Assembly: GCA_007125355.1 (NCBI GenBank)
Contig: SLDG01000164.1
Location: forward strand, 1-34,011
Origin: Balneolales bacterium
GTDB taxonomy: Bacteria; Bacteroidota; Rhodothermia; Balneolales; Cyclonatronaceae
Reading direction: 5' to 3'
Length of the DNA: 34,011 nucleotides
Both the position numbers and the translations under genes were made by a program. Below the pieces are notes generated by a model that did not search any database, was not told where the DNA came from, and saw nothing but the letters and a program-made list of their open reading frames with translations. Shown piece after piece: positions 1 through 9,791 of this stretch (position 1 is the first letter of the stretch; each line of letters opens with the position of its first letter).

Positions 1-1
1 G

Positions 2-121
2 ATGTTACCCTTCTTCTTCATTTTCATGATTACCTGGACCATATTCCTGCTCGTTTACTGGGCTCTTGGAATTCCACTTGGATTACAGGCAAGTTACACA
101 TGGCCTGCGGTAATGCCATAA
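2..121 (+). CDS. AbgT-family transporter, C-terminal fragment
   Basis: This frame is open from the left edge to a TAA at 119-121 and gives the last 39 residues of a membrane protein. The visible part is one hydrophobic helix (MLPFFFIFMITWTIFLLVYW) followed by an LGIPLG turn and a short polar tail. Helix, turn and tail resemble the C-terminus of AbgT-family transporters (p-aminobenzoyl-glutamate exporter/importer family), where the last helix ends in a similar LG-PLG motif. Too little is present to judge substrate or intactness, and the assignment rests on this short end alone. An intrinsic terminator follows eight bases after the stop. Confidence 0.55.
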   Translation: MLPFFFIFMITWTIFLLVYWALGIPLGLQASYTWPAVMP

Positions 122-128
122 AATCTTC

Positions 129-167
129 AAAAACCCCGGCTAACAATCGGGGTTTTTTGTTTTTTTG
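129..167 (+). terminator. Intrinsic terminator after the AbgT-like gene
   Basis: A 10-bp perfect stem (129-138 with 148-157) has a GC core of CCCCG/CGGGG, a 9-nt loop and a T-rich tail to 167. It starts eight bases after the stop codon of the upstream gene. Confidence 0.9.
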
Positions 168-274
168 GAGGGAATAAGGATAATATGAATAGATACTGTG
201 GCCTGCTCAAAAAAATGATTAAATCATTCATCCAGTTCTGATGTAGAATCTGAGTAAAAATAACTATTAACGCC

Positions 275-343
275 ATGCTCCGTTAGGAGCATCACCTTTG
301 TAACACAAGAACTACAAAAACCCAATCCTGCGCCGTAGGTGCA
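275..343. repeat. Two related small palindromes in a gene-free gap
   Basis: The gap 122-432 carries the terminator above and two short inverted repeats with a common CCGT(T)AGG centre: ATGCTCCGTTAGGAGCAT at 275-292 (7-bp arms, 4-nt loop) and TGCGCCGTAGGTGCA at 329-343 (one mismatch). A third, shorter member, TGCCGTAGGCA, lies at 18805-18815. They resemble small dispersed REP-like palindromes. Nothing else was recognised in this gap except a doubtful 18-codon frame at 185-241. Confidence 0.5.
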
Positions 344-432
344 ATACCACATCTCCCCATATCCCACATAGCTTACCAAACACCAAATTCTTATCTTACT
401 ATTTGGGATGTGCTTATTGCCAACGAACGTAA

Positions 433-1545
433 ATGAGGATGAATAAGAGAGGGATTTTAGACGGCGTTAATGTACTTGAACTTGCCAGTGTGCTTGCCGG
501 GCCATCTGTTGGGATGTTTTTAGCGGAACTTGGCGCAAGTGTTACCAAAATCGAAAATCCACGCACCGGCGGTGACGTTACCCGCTCATGGAAACTGCCT
601 TCTGAGTCCAAAGAAAAGCCAACAAGCAGTTATTACAACGCTGTTAATTGGGGGAAGTCGATTGACATGGTTGATTTAAAATCCGTTGAGGGATTAAAAA
701 CAGTAAGCAGCCTTATACAAAAATCAGACATCATCCTTGTTAGTTTTAAACCGGGTGATGCCGAAAAACTCGGTTTAGAATATGAAGCGGTTACAAAAAT
801 CCGTCCGGATATAATCTACGCATCGATTACCGGATATGGCGATGATGACCCCAGAACGGCTTACGATGCTCTTTTACAAGCAGAATCCGGTTTTATGCAC
901 CTGAATCGCAAGCCAGGTGCATCCCCGCTTAAAATGCCCGTTGCTCTGATTGATATCCTCGCCGCTCATCAGTTAAAACAACTTGTTTTGGTGGCATGGA
1001 TTCAAAAACTAAAAACCGGCGAAGGCAGCCATGTTGAGGTTTCTTTGTTCGAATCCGCTGTAAGTTCGCTGGCAAATCAGGCCGGGGCATGGCTCTATGC
1101 AAATACAGAACCGGAACCGATGGGCAGCGAGCATCCCCATATTTATCCCTACGGATCAGCTTTCAAAACAGGAGACGGCAGAAGTATTGTCCTTGCCGTG
1201 GGTAACGACAGGCAGTTTCAGGCGCTGTGTGAAATTCTGAATATCAACAACATTTCAGAACAAGATGATTTTTCTACAAATCCCGCCCGGTCTGCCAACA
1301 GGAATGCATTGCGTGAAGTACTTGAATCGGCATTTATGAACATAGAAGACTCTGAATCCCTGCTCGGGGATTTACACGCTAAAATGGTTCCTGCGGCCAT
1401 CATCCGGAAAGTTGGTGAAGCCGTAGAACTTTACTGCGGCTCTTTCCACACTCACAAAGATGGCAATTTAAAGGGGATTCCAACCATAACAGGACGCATT
1501 AACGGTAAGCCGGCCGCAGCCTCACTCTCGTTTGAGCCGCAATGA
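433..1545 (+). CDS. CaiB/BaiF (family III) CoA-transferase
   Basis: Family III CoA-transferases move CoA between carboxylic acids through an aspartyl-CoA intermediate. The 370-residue product shows the family N-terminus (ILDGVNVLELASVLAGPSVG, then AELGASVTKIENP, residues 8-43), the SITGYG segment near 131-136 and the helix with the likely catalytic Asp174 (VALIDILAAHQ). A TGEGSHVEVSLFESA segment typical of the family follows. It is slightly shorter than many members (about 380-430 residues) but has no visible gap. The start could be ATG 433 or ATG 439; neither has a good ribosome binding site. It stands alone, convergent with the M28 peptidase, so the substrate cannot be inferred. Candidates such as carnitine, formate/oxalate or succinyl-CoA transfer are not distinguishable here. 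Confidence 0.88.
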   Translation: MRMNKRGILDGVNVLELASVLAGPSVGMFLAELGASVTKIENPRTGGDVTRSWKLPSESKEKPTSSYYNAVNWGKSIDMVDLKSVEGLKTVSSLIQKSDIILVSFKPGDAEKLGLEYEAVTKIRPDIIYASITGYGDDDPRTAYDALLQAESGFMHLNRKPGASPLKMPVALIDILAAHQLKQLVLVAWIQKLKTGEGSHVEVSLFESAVSSLANQAGAWLYANTEPEPMGSEHPHIYPYGSAFKTGDGRSIVLAVGNDRQFQALCEILNINNISEQDDFSTNPARSANRNALREVLESAFMNIEDSESLLGDLHAKMVPAAIIRKVGEAVELYCGSFHTHKDGNLKGIPTITGRINGKPAAASLSFEPQ

Positions 1546-1703
1546 TTACCCTGAACCAGAATTAGATTATAAAAAAACTCTGTGCAAAACACTGTGGTAC
1601 TCTGTGGTTCAATTCACCAATAGGCTTTTTAGATACTCTATTTTAAACAGAAATAATTTTTCAGCGACCAAGAGAAATGATTTAAATCAAATTTTAATCT
1701 GCT

Positions 1704-3077
1704 TTACTCAATCCAATCAATTCTGTAGGGCAAATCCGCCACGATGTATGTCATTACAGCAACAGCAGCAGTACAGTGCTGTACTTCTTGCTTATCCAGA
1801 ATTTCCATTGCATCGGCATGCGTGTGGTGGTACCAGAAATAGCGCTCCACATCCACATCGAGGCCCATAATGGCTACACCTTCTCTGTTCAGAGGGCCAA
1901 CATCAACCGTTCCGGACGACCCTTCACGCACTGTAACCGCTCCGATTGGCTCAAGCAATGATGCGATATCTTCTAACACAGGAAATGCCGACTCAGGCCC
2001 GGTATAGCCAAAACCAAGCGGAGTAAACACACCAAAATCGACTTCAAATGCCAGTACGTGGTTTTCAATTTCGCCATTTGCCATCACCTTGTTTCTGTAT
2101 TCCAGTCCGCCTCTGACTCCATTTTCCTCATTGGTAAACAATACAAGACGAATTGTGCGGCGAGGCTCCAATCCCAATTCCTTAATGATACGCATTGCTT
2201 CCCATGTAACAAGGCATCCGCCGGCATCATCCATAGCACCATGGCCGACATCCCATGAATCTATGTGGCAACCAATCAGCACAATTTCATCTGGCTTTTC
2301 ACTTCCCCGAAGCTCAGCTATTACATTTCTGGATAGGGCATCAGGCAGCATTTCGGCCTCCATATATAATTCAACTTCAATTGTTTCTCCCCTTTTGGCC
2401 ATACGGTGCATCCATGCGGCATCTTCAACTGTAATGGCAGCTGCAGGAATTTTCTCGACATCTTCACCATAACGCATTCCACCGGTGTGGGGTGTTTGCA
2501 TAGAAAAGTCGGTTACAGAGCGAATCAATGCGGCTTTGGCACCATGCGCGGCTGCTCTTGTGGCGGCGTGAACTCTGTATTGTACTGCTTGTCCGTAATT
2601 TTCGTATTCGTAGTTAAATAATACGATTTTGCCCTCAGCTTCGGCAGCTCTTTCTTCCAGCTCATCAAATCCCGAAACTACCAAGACTTCACCGGTCATT
2701 GGCGAGCCGCCGGTCCCTATGCTTCCACCAAGTCCAAGCATTGGCATATTACGCTGATCAGGAGAAAGCAACGTGGCGTATTCGTGTCCCCGTACCCAAT
2801 GTGGCACCATTACATCTTGCGTACTGACTTCAAACCCGTCTTCATTTAGCTTTTCCACTGACCAGTCTATGGCATCTTCTAACATTTGCGAACCGCTTAG
2901 GCGCCTCGGGTAATAATCTGTTAGATAGGTAAGCCTGTCCCAAACCAATGAATTATTTTCGGCCATTTCTATGATTTGACGGGCGGCATCGCCATATTCC
3001 TGTTCAATTTCATTGGGGGTTTTGCACGCGGTTAAACATAAAATAGCAGCGAGAGTAAAAACTAAAATGTGTCTCAT
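1704..3077 (-). CDS. Secreted lipoprotein M28-family metallopeptidase (carboxypeptidase Q-like)
   Basis: This is a zinc exopeptidase of family M28, likely removing single residues from peptides outside the inner membrane. The 457-residue protein starts with a lipoprotein signal (lipobox LTAC, Cys18). A PA-like insert lies at roughly 110-250. The catalytic domain has GCHIDSWDVGHGAMDDAGG (zinc ligands His271 and Asp283, with Asp273 nearby), the TNEENG pair (Glu317/Glu318) and a late YHHTHAD segment supplying the last histidine. The order matches plasma glutamate carboxypeptidase/carboxypeptidase Q relatives. It is divergent from purU across a 214-bp gap and convergent with the CoA-transferase. 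No SD is seen before the ATG, which fits other genes here. Confidence 0.9.
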   Translation of the reverse strand: MRHILVFTLAAILCLTACKTPNEIEQEYGDAARQIIEMAENNSLVWDRLTYLTDYYPRRLSGSQMLEDAIDWSVEKLNEDGFEVSTQDVMVPHWVRGHEYATLLSPDQRNMPMLGLGGSIGTGGSPMTGEVLVVSGFDELEERAAEAEGKIVLFNYEYENYGQAVQYRVHAATRAAAHGAKAALIRSVTDFSMQTPHTGGMRYGEDVEKIPAAAITVEDAAWMHRMAKRGETIEVELYMEAEMLPDALSRNVIAELRGSEKPDEIVLIGCHIDSWDVGHGAMDDAGGCLVTWEAMRIIKELGLEPRRTIRLVLFTNEENGVRGGLEYRNKVMANGEIENHVLAFEVDFGVFTPLGFGYTGPESAFPVLEDIASLLEPIGAVTVREGSSGTVDVGPLNREGVAIMGLDVDVERYFWYHHTHADAMEILDKQEVQHCTAAVAVMTYIVADLPYRIDWIE

Positions 3078-3291
3078 CTTATTGGATGTATGTGGTTAAG
3101 TGTGTGGCGAAATAGTGGAATTTATCAAGCCGATTAGTAAAACATTGAATATTCTACATTGAAATGATTTTAGCAAATCGTTTTAAAAAAGTTTACGTTA
3201 TATTTTACACCTCACATAATGGAATTGCTTTTCCGGGAAACAGAGAAAAAACCTGACTAAACACAGAATCACAACGTTTTAAAAATTGGCT

Positions 3292-4155
3292 ATGAGTTTG
3301 AAAGAAGAAAAAATGATATTTCTGATACAATGTCCTGATCAAAAGGGGCTTGTGGCTTCAATTAGTACCTTTTTCTACAAAAGAGGATTCAACATTCTGC
3401 AATGCCAACAATATTCTGATTTACTGAATGGCCACTATTTTATGAGATTGGAATTATCGCTCAAGGACTTAACCACATCACGAAAACAACTGGAAAAAGA
3501 GTTTGCTGCTTTTGGGGAAGGTTTTTCATTGAAATGGTCGGTTCATTACACTGATGAAATTCAGCGAATGGCTATTTTGGTTTCAAAGACATCCCACTGC
3601 CTGTATGATTTGCTTCTGAGATGGAAAGAGGGAGAGATTCACTGCGAAATCCCTTTGATAATCAGTAATCATCCGGATCTTGAAAAAGTAGCCAATCAGT
3701 TTAAAATCCCGTATTACTGCCTCCCGATTACTCCTGAAACAAAAGCTGAGCAGGAAAAAGAAATCAAAAAACTGCTCGAGTCGCACCATATTGATTTGAT
3801 TGTCCTTGCAAGATATATGCAAATTCTGAGTGAGGGCTTTGTTGAACAATATGATGGCAATATTATAAACATCCACCATGCATTTTTGCCTGCCTTTCAG
3901 GGGGCAAATACCTATCAGCGGGCATACGAGCGAGGGGTAAAAATGATTGGTGCCACATCGCATTATACCACGAAGGATTTAGATGAAGGCCCGATTATTG
4001 AACAGGATGTTCAACGTGTTAAACACGAACACACTCCGGAAGAACTAAAACAAATTGGCAGGGATATCGAGAGAATTGTACTCGCACGGGCGGTTAAAGC
4101 TCATCTCGAACGGAAGATAATTGCAACCGGCATGCGCACTGTTATTTTCCATTGA
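3292..4155 (+). CDS. purU: Formyltetrahydrofolate deformylase
   Basis: PurU hydrolyses 10-formyl-THF to formate and THF, balancing one-carbon pools and feeding formate to PurT. The protein has an N-terminal ACT domain (IFLIQCPDQKGLVASISTFF, about residues 9-80) and a formyltransferase-fold hydrolase domain. The catalytic region reads INIHHAFLPAF near 192-202, followed by GATSHYTTKDLDEGPIIEQD, which provide the family Asn, His and Asp. Length (287 residues from ATG 3292) is normal. The frame also extends to a TTG at 3286, but the ATG at 3292 is preferred; an internal ATG at 3313 is possible and would begin directly at the ACT domain. The ending (TGMRTVIF) is the usual PurU C-terminus. Confidence 0.93.
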   Translation: MSLKEEKMIFLIQCPDQKGLVASISTFFYKRGFNILQCQQYSDLLNGHYFMRLELSLKDLTTSRKQLEKEFAAFGEGFSLKWSVHYTDEIQRMAILVSKTSHCLYDLLLRWKEGEIHCEIPLIISNHPDLEKVANQFKIPYYCLPITPETKAEQEKEIKKLLESHHIDLIVLARYMQILSEGFVEQYDGNIINIHHAFLPAFQGANTYQRAYERGVKMIGATSHYTTKDLDEGPIIEQDVQRVKHEHTPEELKQIGRDIERIVLARAVKAHLERKIIATGMRTVIFH

Positions 4156-4192
4156 AACCTGTTTGGGATTTTATGGCAAGTTAAGGAGACAA

Positions 4193-6376
4193 TTATCCCG
4201 GAACACGAACATATTCCTTATCAGCCTTTTGGTTAACGCTGCTTGTGCTAAACGGCAGCCTGCAAACAAATCGTGATCCTTGATTTTTTTTATCTTCAAG
4301 GAATATAGTTCCGTTTAGCTTACTTGTAAGCAATGCTACGGTATAAAGGCCTATACCCGTAGAACTTTCTCCTCCAGTTGGTTTATTACTTATCTGACTG
4401 AACATTTGAAAAAGTTTTTCTTTTTCTTTTTCAGGGATTCCAATGCCTTCATCATCAACAATAATTTCCCAGAAGTTATCAGTTGCTTTTTTGATTGTCA
4501 GGCTAACTTTTGAACCCAAGTTAGAAAATTTAATAGCGTTCGATATAAGATTATCAATGATTCGGGATACATAATCAGGATATGTTTTCACAATAAAATC
4601 ATCTATATCTTCCTGAATAATAATGAGTTTTCTCGCAGCCATCATTCTGAAAGCAGACATTGAGTCTTCTACAATTTCACGTGTTGAAATTTCTTTAAAT
4701 TCTGTTTGAATATCACTGCGTTCAACTTTCTTTATATCAAGTAAGTTATTAACCAGGCGTTGCATTTTTTTAGAACTGATATCAATCATAGACAAAAGCG
4801 ACCTATTCTCTTCGTCGATTTCATTCATACTCATAACTTCAACTAATCCGCTGATTGACGAAAGCGGATTCTTTAAATCGTGAACAATGACTCCAATAAG
4901 TGCATCGCGGTCGCTGTTAAGTTTTTCGAGTGCCTTATTTTTTTTCTGGATATCGTTCTTTTGGTCCTCTAATGCGCTTAGTAATAACCTTAATCTGCGC
5001 TGATTTTTAAATGTATACAGCAAGAAGCCGGTTACAATTATCATGGTAATGAGTAAGATGGCATTTATTTGTCGCTGGCTCGCATTTAGCGACTCCTGAA
5101 TAGCCAGATTCTGCTGCAATAGCTGAAACTCAGCATCTTTCTGCTCCATGTTATACTGTGCCCTTAACTCAGATATTTGTGCACTTCTAACATTTTCTTT
5201 TAACTCTAACTTTAATTCATGGTGGGTTTCAAGATAAGCTAATGCTTGTTCGGTTTCACCTTTATCAGCATAAATTTTATATATAAGTTCAGTCACATCA
5301 GACATAATCTGTCTGATCCCAAAATGACTACTTAGTTCATATGCATCAAGGGCGTGGCCTAATGCTGTATCGTAATTACCATTATTAAAATAGGCTCTTG
5401 AAATAACAGAATTATGATATAGCTTGCCAAATGGAAAATTTAACTCTTCACTTAATTTTAAACCCTCTCTACCGATATCTATAGCATTTATGTAGTCGCC
5501 TTTTTTTATAAAATTTACAGCCAAATTAAATTTATTCTGAATAACAGCGTGTTTTAAGTCATATTCGGTATTAAATGCGATAGCAGCAAAGAGCGTGTCA
5601 ATGGCTTGTTCAGTTTTACCCATACCGGCCAATGCCAGTGCAAGATTATTAAGATTCGTAGACAAATTATGAACAGAGTTGAGCTCTCTGTTAATATTAT
5701 ATGCAATAGTAAAACGCTCTAAAGCTTCCTCGTATTCGTCTTGATCATTAAGTATAAGCCCTATCATGTTGTTTAAAACAGCTTTATTTCGTCTCTGTTC
5801 CTCATCGCCTTCAATAATCCTTATTACCTCATAATAATCTGCCAGAGCTTCATAATTTCTATCTAAACTGCTAAATATTTTTCCCCTTGTACCCAATAGC
5901 ACATGTTTTAGTTCATCTGATTCCAACTCAGACTCAAATATTTCAAAAGCTTCATTAATTATCTCCAGTGCCTGTTCTTTCTCTCCCATTTCGGCTTTTG
6001 TATCAGCAAGCCACTTCCTGCTAAGCACTTTATGCCTTGCAGACCCTGATTTATCACTCAATTCTATGGCTTCATTTACAATTTCATAGGCTTCTCTAAA
6101 ATCTCCACGCATTAAGTAATGCGTTAACTGTGTTATTTTTATTTCAACCATCAGGTGATAATTGGAGTCGGCCAGAGCTTCTTCCCATAAAAGATGCCTT
6201 AGACTGTCACCCTCGGCAGTCAAAAATTTATCATAGTTGCGATCCATTTCTGTCAACATCTGTTTCTGTATATCAGATATCAATCCCTTACCATTAGAAT
6301 CGCTCTTGTTCTCTTCTGTAATGGTGCAGCCAATTAAAAGTGTTATAAAAACAAAGACAATAAAGGTGTTTTTCAT
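4193..6376 (-). CDS. TPR-containing lipoprotein-type sensor histidine kinase (copy 1)
   Basis: This is a hybrid-topology sensor kinase of 727 residues. A signal with lipobox LLIGC (Cys17) is followed by about nine helical TPR-like repeats (roughly 75-400), a short coiled coil, one membrane helix (about 438-455), a second coiled coil, the HisKA box with VHDLKNPLSS (His499), the N box (Asn613), the G1 box DDEGIGIP (642-648) and the G2 box STGIGLYT. The TPR sensor would lie outside the membrane and the transmitter in the cytoplasm. No receiver domain or adjacent response regulator is present. I chose the internal ATG at 6376, not the longer frame from 6433, because it begins at the signal peptide and gives exactly the length and N-terminus of its paralogue at 9792-11975. 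Confidence 0.9.
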   Translation of the reverse strand: MKNTFIVFVFITLLIGCTITEENKSDSNGKGLISDIQKQMLTEMDRNYDKFLTAEGDSLRHLLWEEALADSNYHLMVEIKITQLTHYLMRGDFREAYEIVNEAIELSDKSGSARHKVLSRKWLADTKAEMGEKEQALEIINEAFEIFESELESDELKHVLLGTRGKIFSSLDRNYEALADYYEVIRIIEGDEEQRRNKAVLNNMIGLILNDQDEYEEALERFTIAYNINRELNSVHNLSTNLNNLALALAGMGKTEQAIDTLFAAIAFNTEYDLKHAVIQNKFNLAVNFIKKGDYINAIDIGREGLKLSEELNFPFGKLYHNSVISRAYFNNGNYDTALGHALDAYELSSHFGIRQIMSDVTELIYKIYADKGETEQALAYLETHHELKLELKENVRSAQISELRAQYNMEQKDAEFQLLQQNLAIQESLNASQRQINAILLITMIIVTGFLLYTFKNQRRLRLLLSALEDQKNDIQKKNKALEKLNSDRDALIGVIVHDLKNPLSSISGLVEVMSMNEIDEENRSLLSMIDISSKKMQRLVNNLLDIKKVERSDIQTEFKEISTREIVEDSMSAFRMMAARKLIIIQEDIDDFIVKTYPDYVSRIIDNLISNAIKFSNLGSKVSLTIKKATDNFWEIIVDDEGIGIPEKEKEKLFQMFSQISNKPTGGESSTGIGLYTVALLTSKLNGTIFLEDKKNQGSRFVCRLPFSTSSVNQKADKEYVRVPG

Positions 6377-6675
6377 AGTCTTTTCAAGTATGTTTAAACT
6401 CAAAAACAGCATTCTTATGCGTTGTGCAGACAAATTACTTTTGCTGGATTAGATGGTTTATTAAAGTTACAACATTTTAATAATTTTTCTTAATATTTTT
6501 TGTGTTTCTAATGTGAACAATAAAGGATTACACTTTGATCTTCTCAAAAATTGCTTTCAAAAGCTTCAGATTTTTTTCGATAACACAGAGAAGTCAAAAA
6601 AACAGTTCACATAGCCATCAGCATTAGCAAGGCTTTTCTGCGGGCAACTAAACTCATTAATACGTATTTTCCAAC

Positions 6676-7422
6676 ATGAGAGATAAAGGCGTTTTTCAAA
6701 TCGTTAATTGGCACGATCTTGGCTTTATGTCATATAAACCAGCATGGAGCTTACAGAAAGCTATTCAAAAGAAAATTATAGACGAAAAACTCAAAGCCAG
6801 AACCAATCCTGAGTTACCACGAATAAATGATGTACTGCTGTTTGTTGAGCATCCGCATGTATTTACGCTTGGCAAAAGCGGAAGCATGTTACATCTGCTT
6901 GTTAAAGATGAAGAGTTAAAAAACGCTAATGCAGAGTTTGTAAAAATTGACCGCGGGGGCGACATCACCTATCATGGGCCGGGTCAAATTGTCGGGTATC
7001 CAATTTTTGACCTTGACCGTCATTTTACAGACATCCACAAGTATTTAAGGTTTCTTGAGGAAGTCATCATAAGAGTTTGCGCCGATTATGGCTTTGAGGC
7101 AGAACGCGTAGATAAACTGACCGGCGTGTGGATAAACGGACACAAAATCTGTGCTATGGGTATAAAGTGCTCGCGTTGGGTTACACTACATGGATTCGCA
7201 ATGAATGTGAACACCCAACTAAATTACTTTAATAAGATTGTCCCCTGTGGTATTGCTGACCGGGGAGTTACCAGTTTAGAGGAACTACTGGGATATAGAG
7301 TAGATGAGCAAGAGGTTAAATCTAAAATTATAAAACATTTCTCTGATGTTTTTTCAGTAAGACTTGAAAAAGCAGACTCTTTACCTATTGATTGGCAAGC
7401 CACGGCAGGCATTTCTGATTAA
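6676..7422 (+). CDS. lipB: Octanoyltransferase (lipoate biosynthesis)
   Basis: LipB transfers octanoate from acyl carrier protein to lipoyl domains in the cytoplasm, the first step of endogenous lipoate synthesis. The 248-residue protein has the family signature [12 protein letters not shown] (93-104), the active-site lysine in MGIKCSR (Lys164) and the acyl-accepting cysteine in VPCGI (Cys191), followed by GVTSLEE. It is followed 122 bp later by lipA on the same strand, the next enzyme in the pathway, so cotranscription is likely. The start at 6676 is the natural one: the N-terminus aligns with the usual LipB beginning and no better ATG lies upstream. Confidence 0.95.
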   Translation: MRDKGVFQIVNWHDLGFMSYKPAWSLQKAIQKKIIDEKLKARTNPELPRINDVLLFVEHPHVFTLGKSGSMLHLLVKDEELKNANAEFVKIDRGGDITYHGPGQIVGYPIFDLDRHFTDIHKYLRFLEEVIIRVCADYGFEAERVDKLTGVWINGHKICAMGIKCSRWVTLHGFAMNVNTQLNYFNKIVPCGIADRGVTSLEELLGYRVDEQEVKSKIIKHFSDVFSVRLEKADSLPIDWQATAGISD

Positions 7423-7544
7423 AATTGAGTATCTTACACTTATGTTCCGATGATAATCACATTCTATTCATAAACGGAACGTATTTTGTATTTCAGACGG
7501 TTAAAATTCCGTCAACTCTTCATTTTTTAAACAGGTTTGATTTT

Positions 7545-8438
7545 ATGAGCTGTGCAACACAGGTAATGGAACGCGGAACTTCTAAAGACAGCGCTGTCGC
7601 GGGCAGACGTCCGGAATGGCTGCGTGTTAAGCTTCCGGCGGGAAAAACATTTCGGCAGGTAAGTGATATAATACAAACACATTCTCTCAATACGGTTTGT
7701 GCTGAAGCGCGTTGTCCGAATATGGGTGAATGCTGGAGTGCCGGCACAGCTACGTTTATGATTTTAGGGGATGTCTGCACCCGCTCTTGTGGTTTTTGTG
7801 CCATTAAAACCGGCCGGCCGGTTCAGGGCCTGGATTGGGATGAGCCCAACCGCGTTGCCGAAGCGGCCAAGCTTATGAATTTGAAGCATGTGGTTATCAC
7901 ATCTGTGAATCGCGATGAGCGCAAAGACGGTGGAGCTCCCATATTTGCTGAATCTATCAAGCGGCTTCGGGAAGAAATACCCGGTGTTACCGTTGAAGTA
8001 CTTATCCCTGATTTCCGCGGTGTGTGGGAAGCACTCGATTATGTGATTGATGCAAAACCGGAAGTATTGAATCACAATCTGGAAACTGTTCCTCGCTTGT
8101 ACAGACAAGTACGGCCGCAAGCCCGCTATGAGCGCTCACTTGAACTGCTCAAAATCTGCCACGACAAAGGCCTGCGAACAAAAACCGGGATTATGGTCGG
8201 ACTTGGAGAAACACCTGCTGAGGTTTTTGAAGTAATGGATGACATCGCTGAAATCGGCGTGGATGTAATGACCATCGGCCAATATATGCAGCCCACAAAA
8301 ATGCACCTCGATGTGCAGGAGTGGGTTCATCCCGACACTTTCGCGACCTACAAAGAAATTGGAGAATCTAAAGGCATTGAGCATGTAGAAAGCGGGCCAC
8401 TCGTTCGTTCTTCTTACCATGCTGAACGCCATCTGTAA
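7545..8438 (+). CDS. lipA: Lipoyl synthase (radical SAM)
   Basis: LipA inserts two sulfurs into octanoylated lipoyl domains using two [4Fe-4S] clusters. From ATG 7545 the product is 297 residues. The auxiliary-cluster cysteines are Cys52, Cys57 and Cys63 ([12 protein letters not shown]); the radical-SAM cluster is CTRSCGFC (Cys78, 82, 85); the C-terminal RSSYHA motif (288-293) supplies the serine ligand of the auxiliary cluster. The frame stays open upstream to a TTG at 7425, but those 40 residues do not look like LipA, and starting at MSCATQVM gives the usual length; an ATG at 7566 is also possible. It forms a pathway pair with lipB and is followed 14 bp later by a flavin monooxygenase. Confidence 0.94.
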   Translation: MSCATQVMERGTSKDSAVAGRRPEWLRVKLPAGKTFRQVSDIIQTHSLNTVCAEARCPNMGECWSAGTATFMILGDVCTRSCGFCAIKTGRPVQGLDWDEPNRVAEAAKLMNLKHVVITSVNRDERKDGGAPIFAESIKRLREEIPGVTVEVLIPDFRGVWEALDYVIDAKPEVLNHNLETVPRLYRQVRPQARYERSLELLKICHDKGLRTKTGIMVGLGETPAEVFEVMDDIAEIGVDVMTIGQYMQPTKMHLDVQEWVHPDTFATYKEIGESKGIEHVESGPLVRSSYHAERHL

Positions 8439-8452
8439 ATAAATTCACGCCT

Positions 8453-9757
8453 TTGAGAAATCCATCTGTTTGCGTAATTGGTGCCGGATGCTCAGGTATT
8501 ACAGCAATTAAGAATCTGATACAGGCAGGTGTATCTAACATTGTTTGTTTTGAACAAAACAGCCGGATTGGCGGAAACTGGATTTATTCCCCGAAAATTT
8601 CACACTCCAGTGTGTGCGAGACCACGCACATCATCAGTTCAAAAGAGTTGTCTTCATACATAGACTGGCCCATGCCGGACCACTATCCGGACTATCCCTC
8701 GCATGAGCAGGTTCTGGAATTCTTCGAGTCTTATGCCCGTAACTTTAAACTGTATCCTTACATCAGGTTTAATACCAAAGTAGAAAAAGTTACCAAGACG
8801 GATAACGAAAAGTGGCAGGTTAAGCTGAGTACCGGTGAATTTCAGGTTTTTGATTATTTGTTCATTTCAAACGGACACCATTCTGACCCCCGGCATCCTG
8901 ATTTGCCGGGGAATTTTAGCGGTGAATATTTGCACAGCCATGCTTTTAAAACCAATCAGGCCTTCAGAGACAAACGGGTTTTAGTGATAGGTGCCGGAAA
9001 TTCAGGATGCGATTGCGCTGTTGAAACGGCCCGGGTTTCATCTTTTACCGCCATCAGCATAAGAACTCCACAGTATATTGTGCCTAAATTTTTCCTTGGG
9101 AAGCCCGTAGATACATTCAATCAAAAATTTCAGTGGTTACCTCCATTTATCACAAATCCTCTGCAAAAAAACTCGCTAAAACTACAGATTGGAAGTTTTG
9201 CTGATTACGGACTCCCGGAACCTGACTTCCCTGTAGTAAAGGCGCATCCCACTGTAAATTCCGAATTGCTTTATATGATTCGACACGGGAAAGTCCATCC
9301 CCGAAAAGCCATCAAAAATATAGATGGGAAAAGCATTACATTTGCAGACGGGTTAATCGAAGAATTCGATTGTATAATTGCCGCTACCGGATATAAAATC
9401 GCTCTGCCTTTTTTTGATAAAGATTTCATCAACTATGAAGATGCCGAGCGTGTACCTTTATACCTAAGGATGTTTCATCCTGATCATCCCACACTTGTTT
9501 TTATAGGATTGGTGCAGCCACAAGGAGCCATTTGGCCTTTGAGTGATTATCAGTCAAAACTTGCCTCAAACTATGTTATGGGTAGATGGAACCGGCCTGA
9601 AAATATCCGCGAGCTTGCTGAAAAAGACTCTGACTATATAGACAAACAGTTCCTGAAGCGAAAAAGACACACCATAGAAGTACATTACCATTCTTATCTC
9701 AAAAGCCTGAAAAAAGAAATACCGAAAACTGCCCCTGAGTGGTCTGAGCAAAACTGA
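8453..9757 (+). CDS. Flavin-containing monooxygenase (FMO-like)
   Basis: This is an NAD(P)H- and FAD-dependent oxygenase of the FMO/Baeyer-Villiger superfamily; the substrate (soft N or S nucleophile, or ketone) is not evident. Visible motifs are the FAD Rossmann GxGxxG (VIGAGCSG, residues 8-15), an FMO-type fingerprint (FSGEYLHSHAF), the NADPH Rossmann VLVIGAGNSGCDCAVE and the late ATGY motif (IIAATGYKIALPFF). The length of 434 residues is typical. The only sensible start is TTG at 8453, because no ATG occurs before the FAD motif. It lies 14 bp after lipA, so it may be read from the lip transcript, though no functional link to lipoate is obvious. Confidence 0.88.
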   Translation: MRNPSVCVIGAGCSGITAIKNLIQAGVSNIVCFEQNSRIGGNWIYSPKISHSSVCETTHIISSKELSSYIDWPMPDHYPDYPSHEQVLEFFESYARNFKLYPYIRFNTKVEKVTKTDNEKWQVKLSTGEFQVFDYLFISNGHHSDPRHPDLPGNFSGEYLHSHAFKTNQAFRDKRVLVIGAGNSGCDCAVETARVSSFTAISIRTPQYIVPKFFLGKPVDTFNQKFQWLPPFITNPLQKNSLKLQIGSFADYGLPEPDFPVVKAHPTVNSELLYMIRHGKVHPRKAIKNIDGKSITFADGLIEEFDCIIAATGYKIALPFFDKDFINYEDAERVPLYLRMFHPDHPTLVFIGLVQPQGAIWPLSDYQSKLASNYVMGRWNRPENIRELAEKDSDYIDKQFLKRKRHTIEVHYHSYLKSLKKEIPKTAPEWSEQN

Positions 9758-9791
9758 AGACACAAGTACAGTAGAAAAAAAATAGTCCCAT

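Noticed and set aside
185-241. 18-codon frame with AAGGA five bases before ATG
   Set aside because: It lies right after a terminator with no promoter seen, and the peptide (MNRYCGLLKKMIKSFIQF) has no recognisable role; too short to call without conservation.
7425-7544. N-terminal extension of lipA from TTG 7425
   Set aside because: The 40 extra residues do not resemble LipA and the ATG at 7545 gives normal family length.
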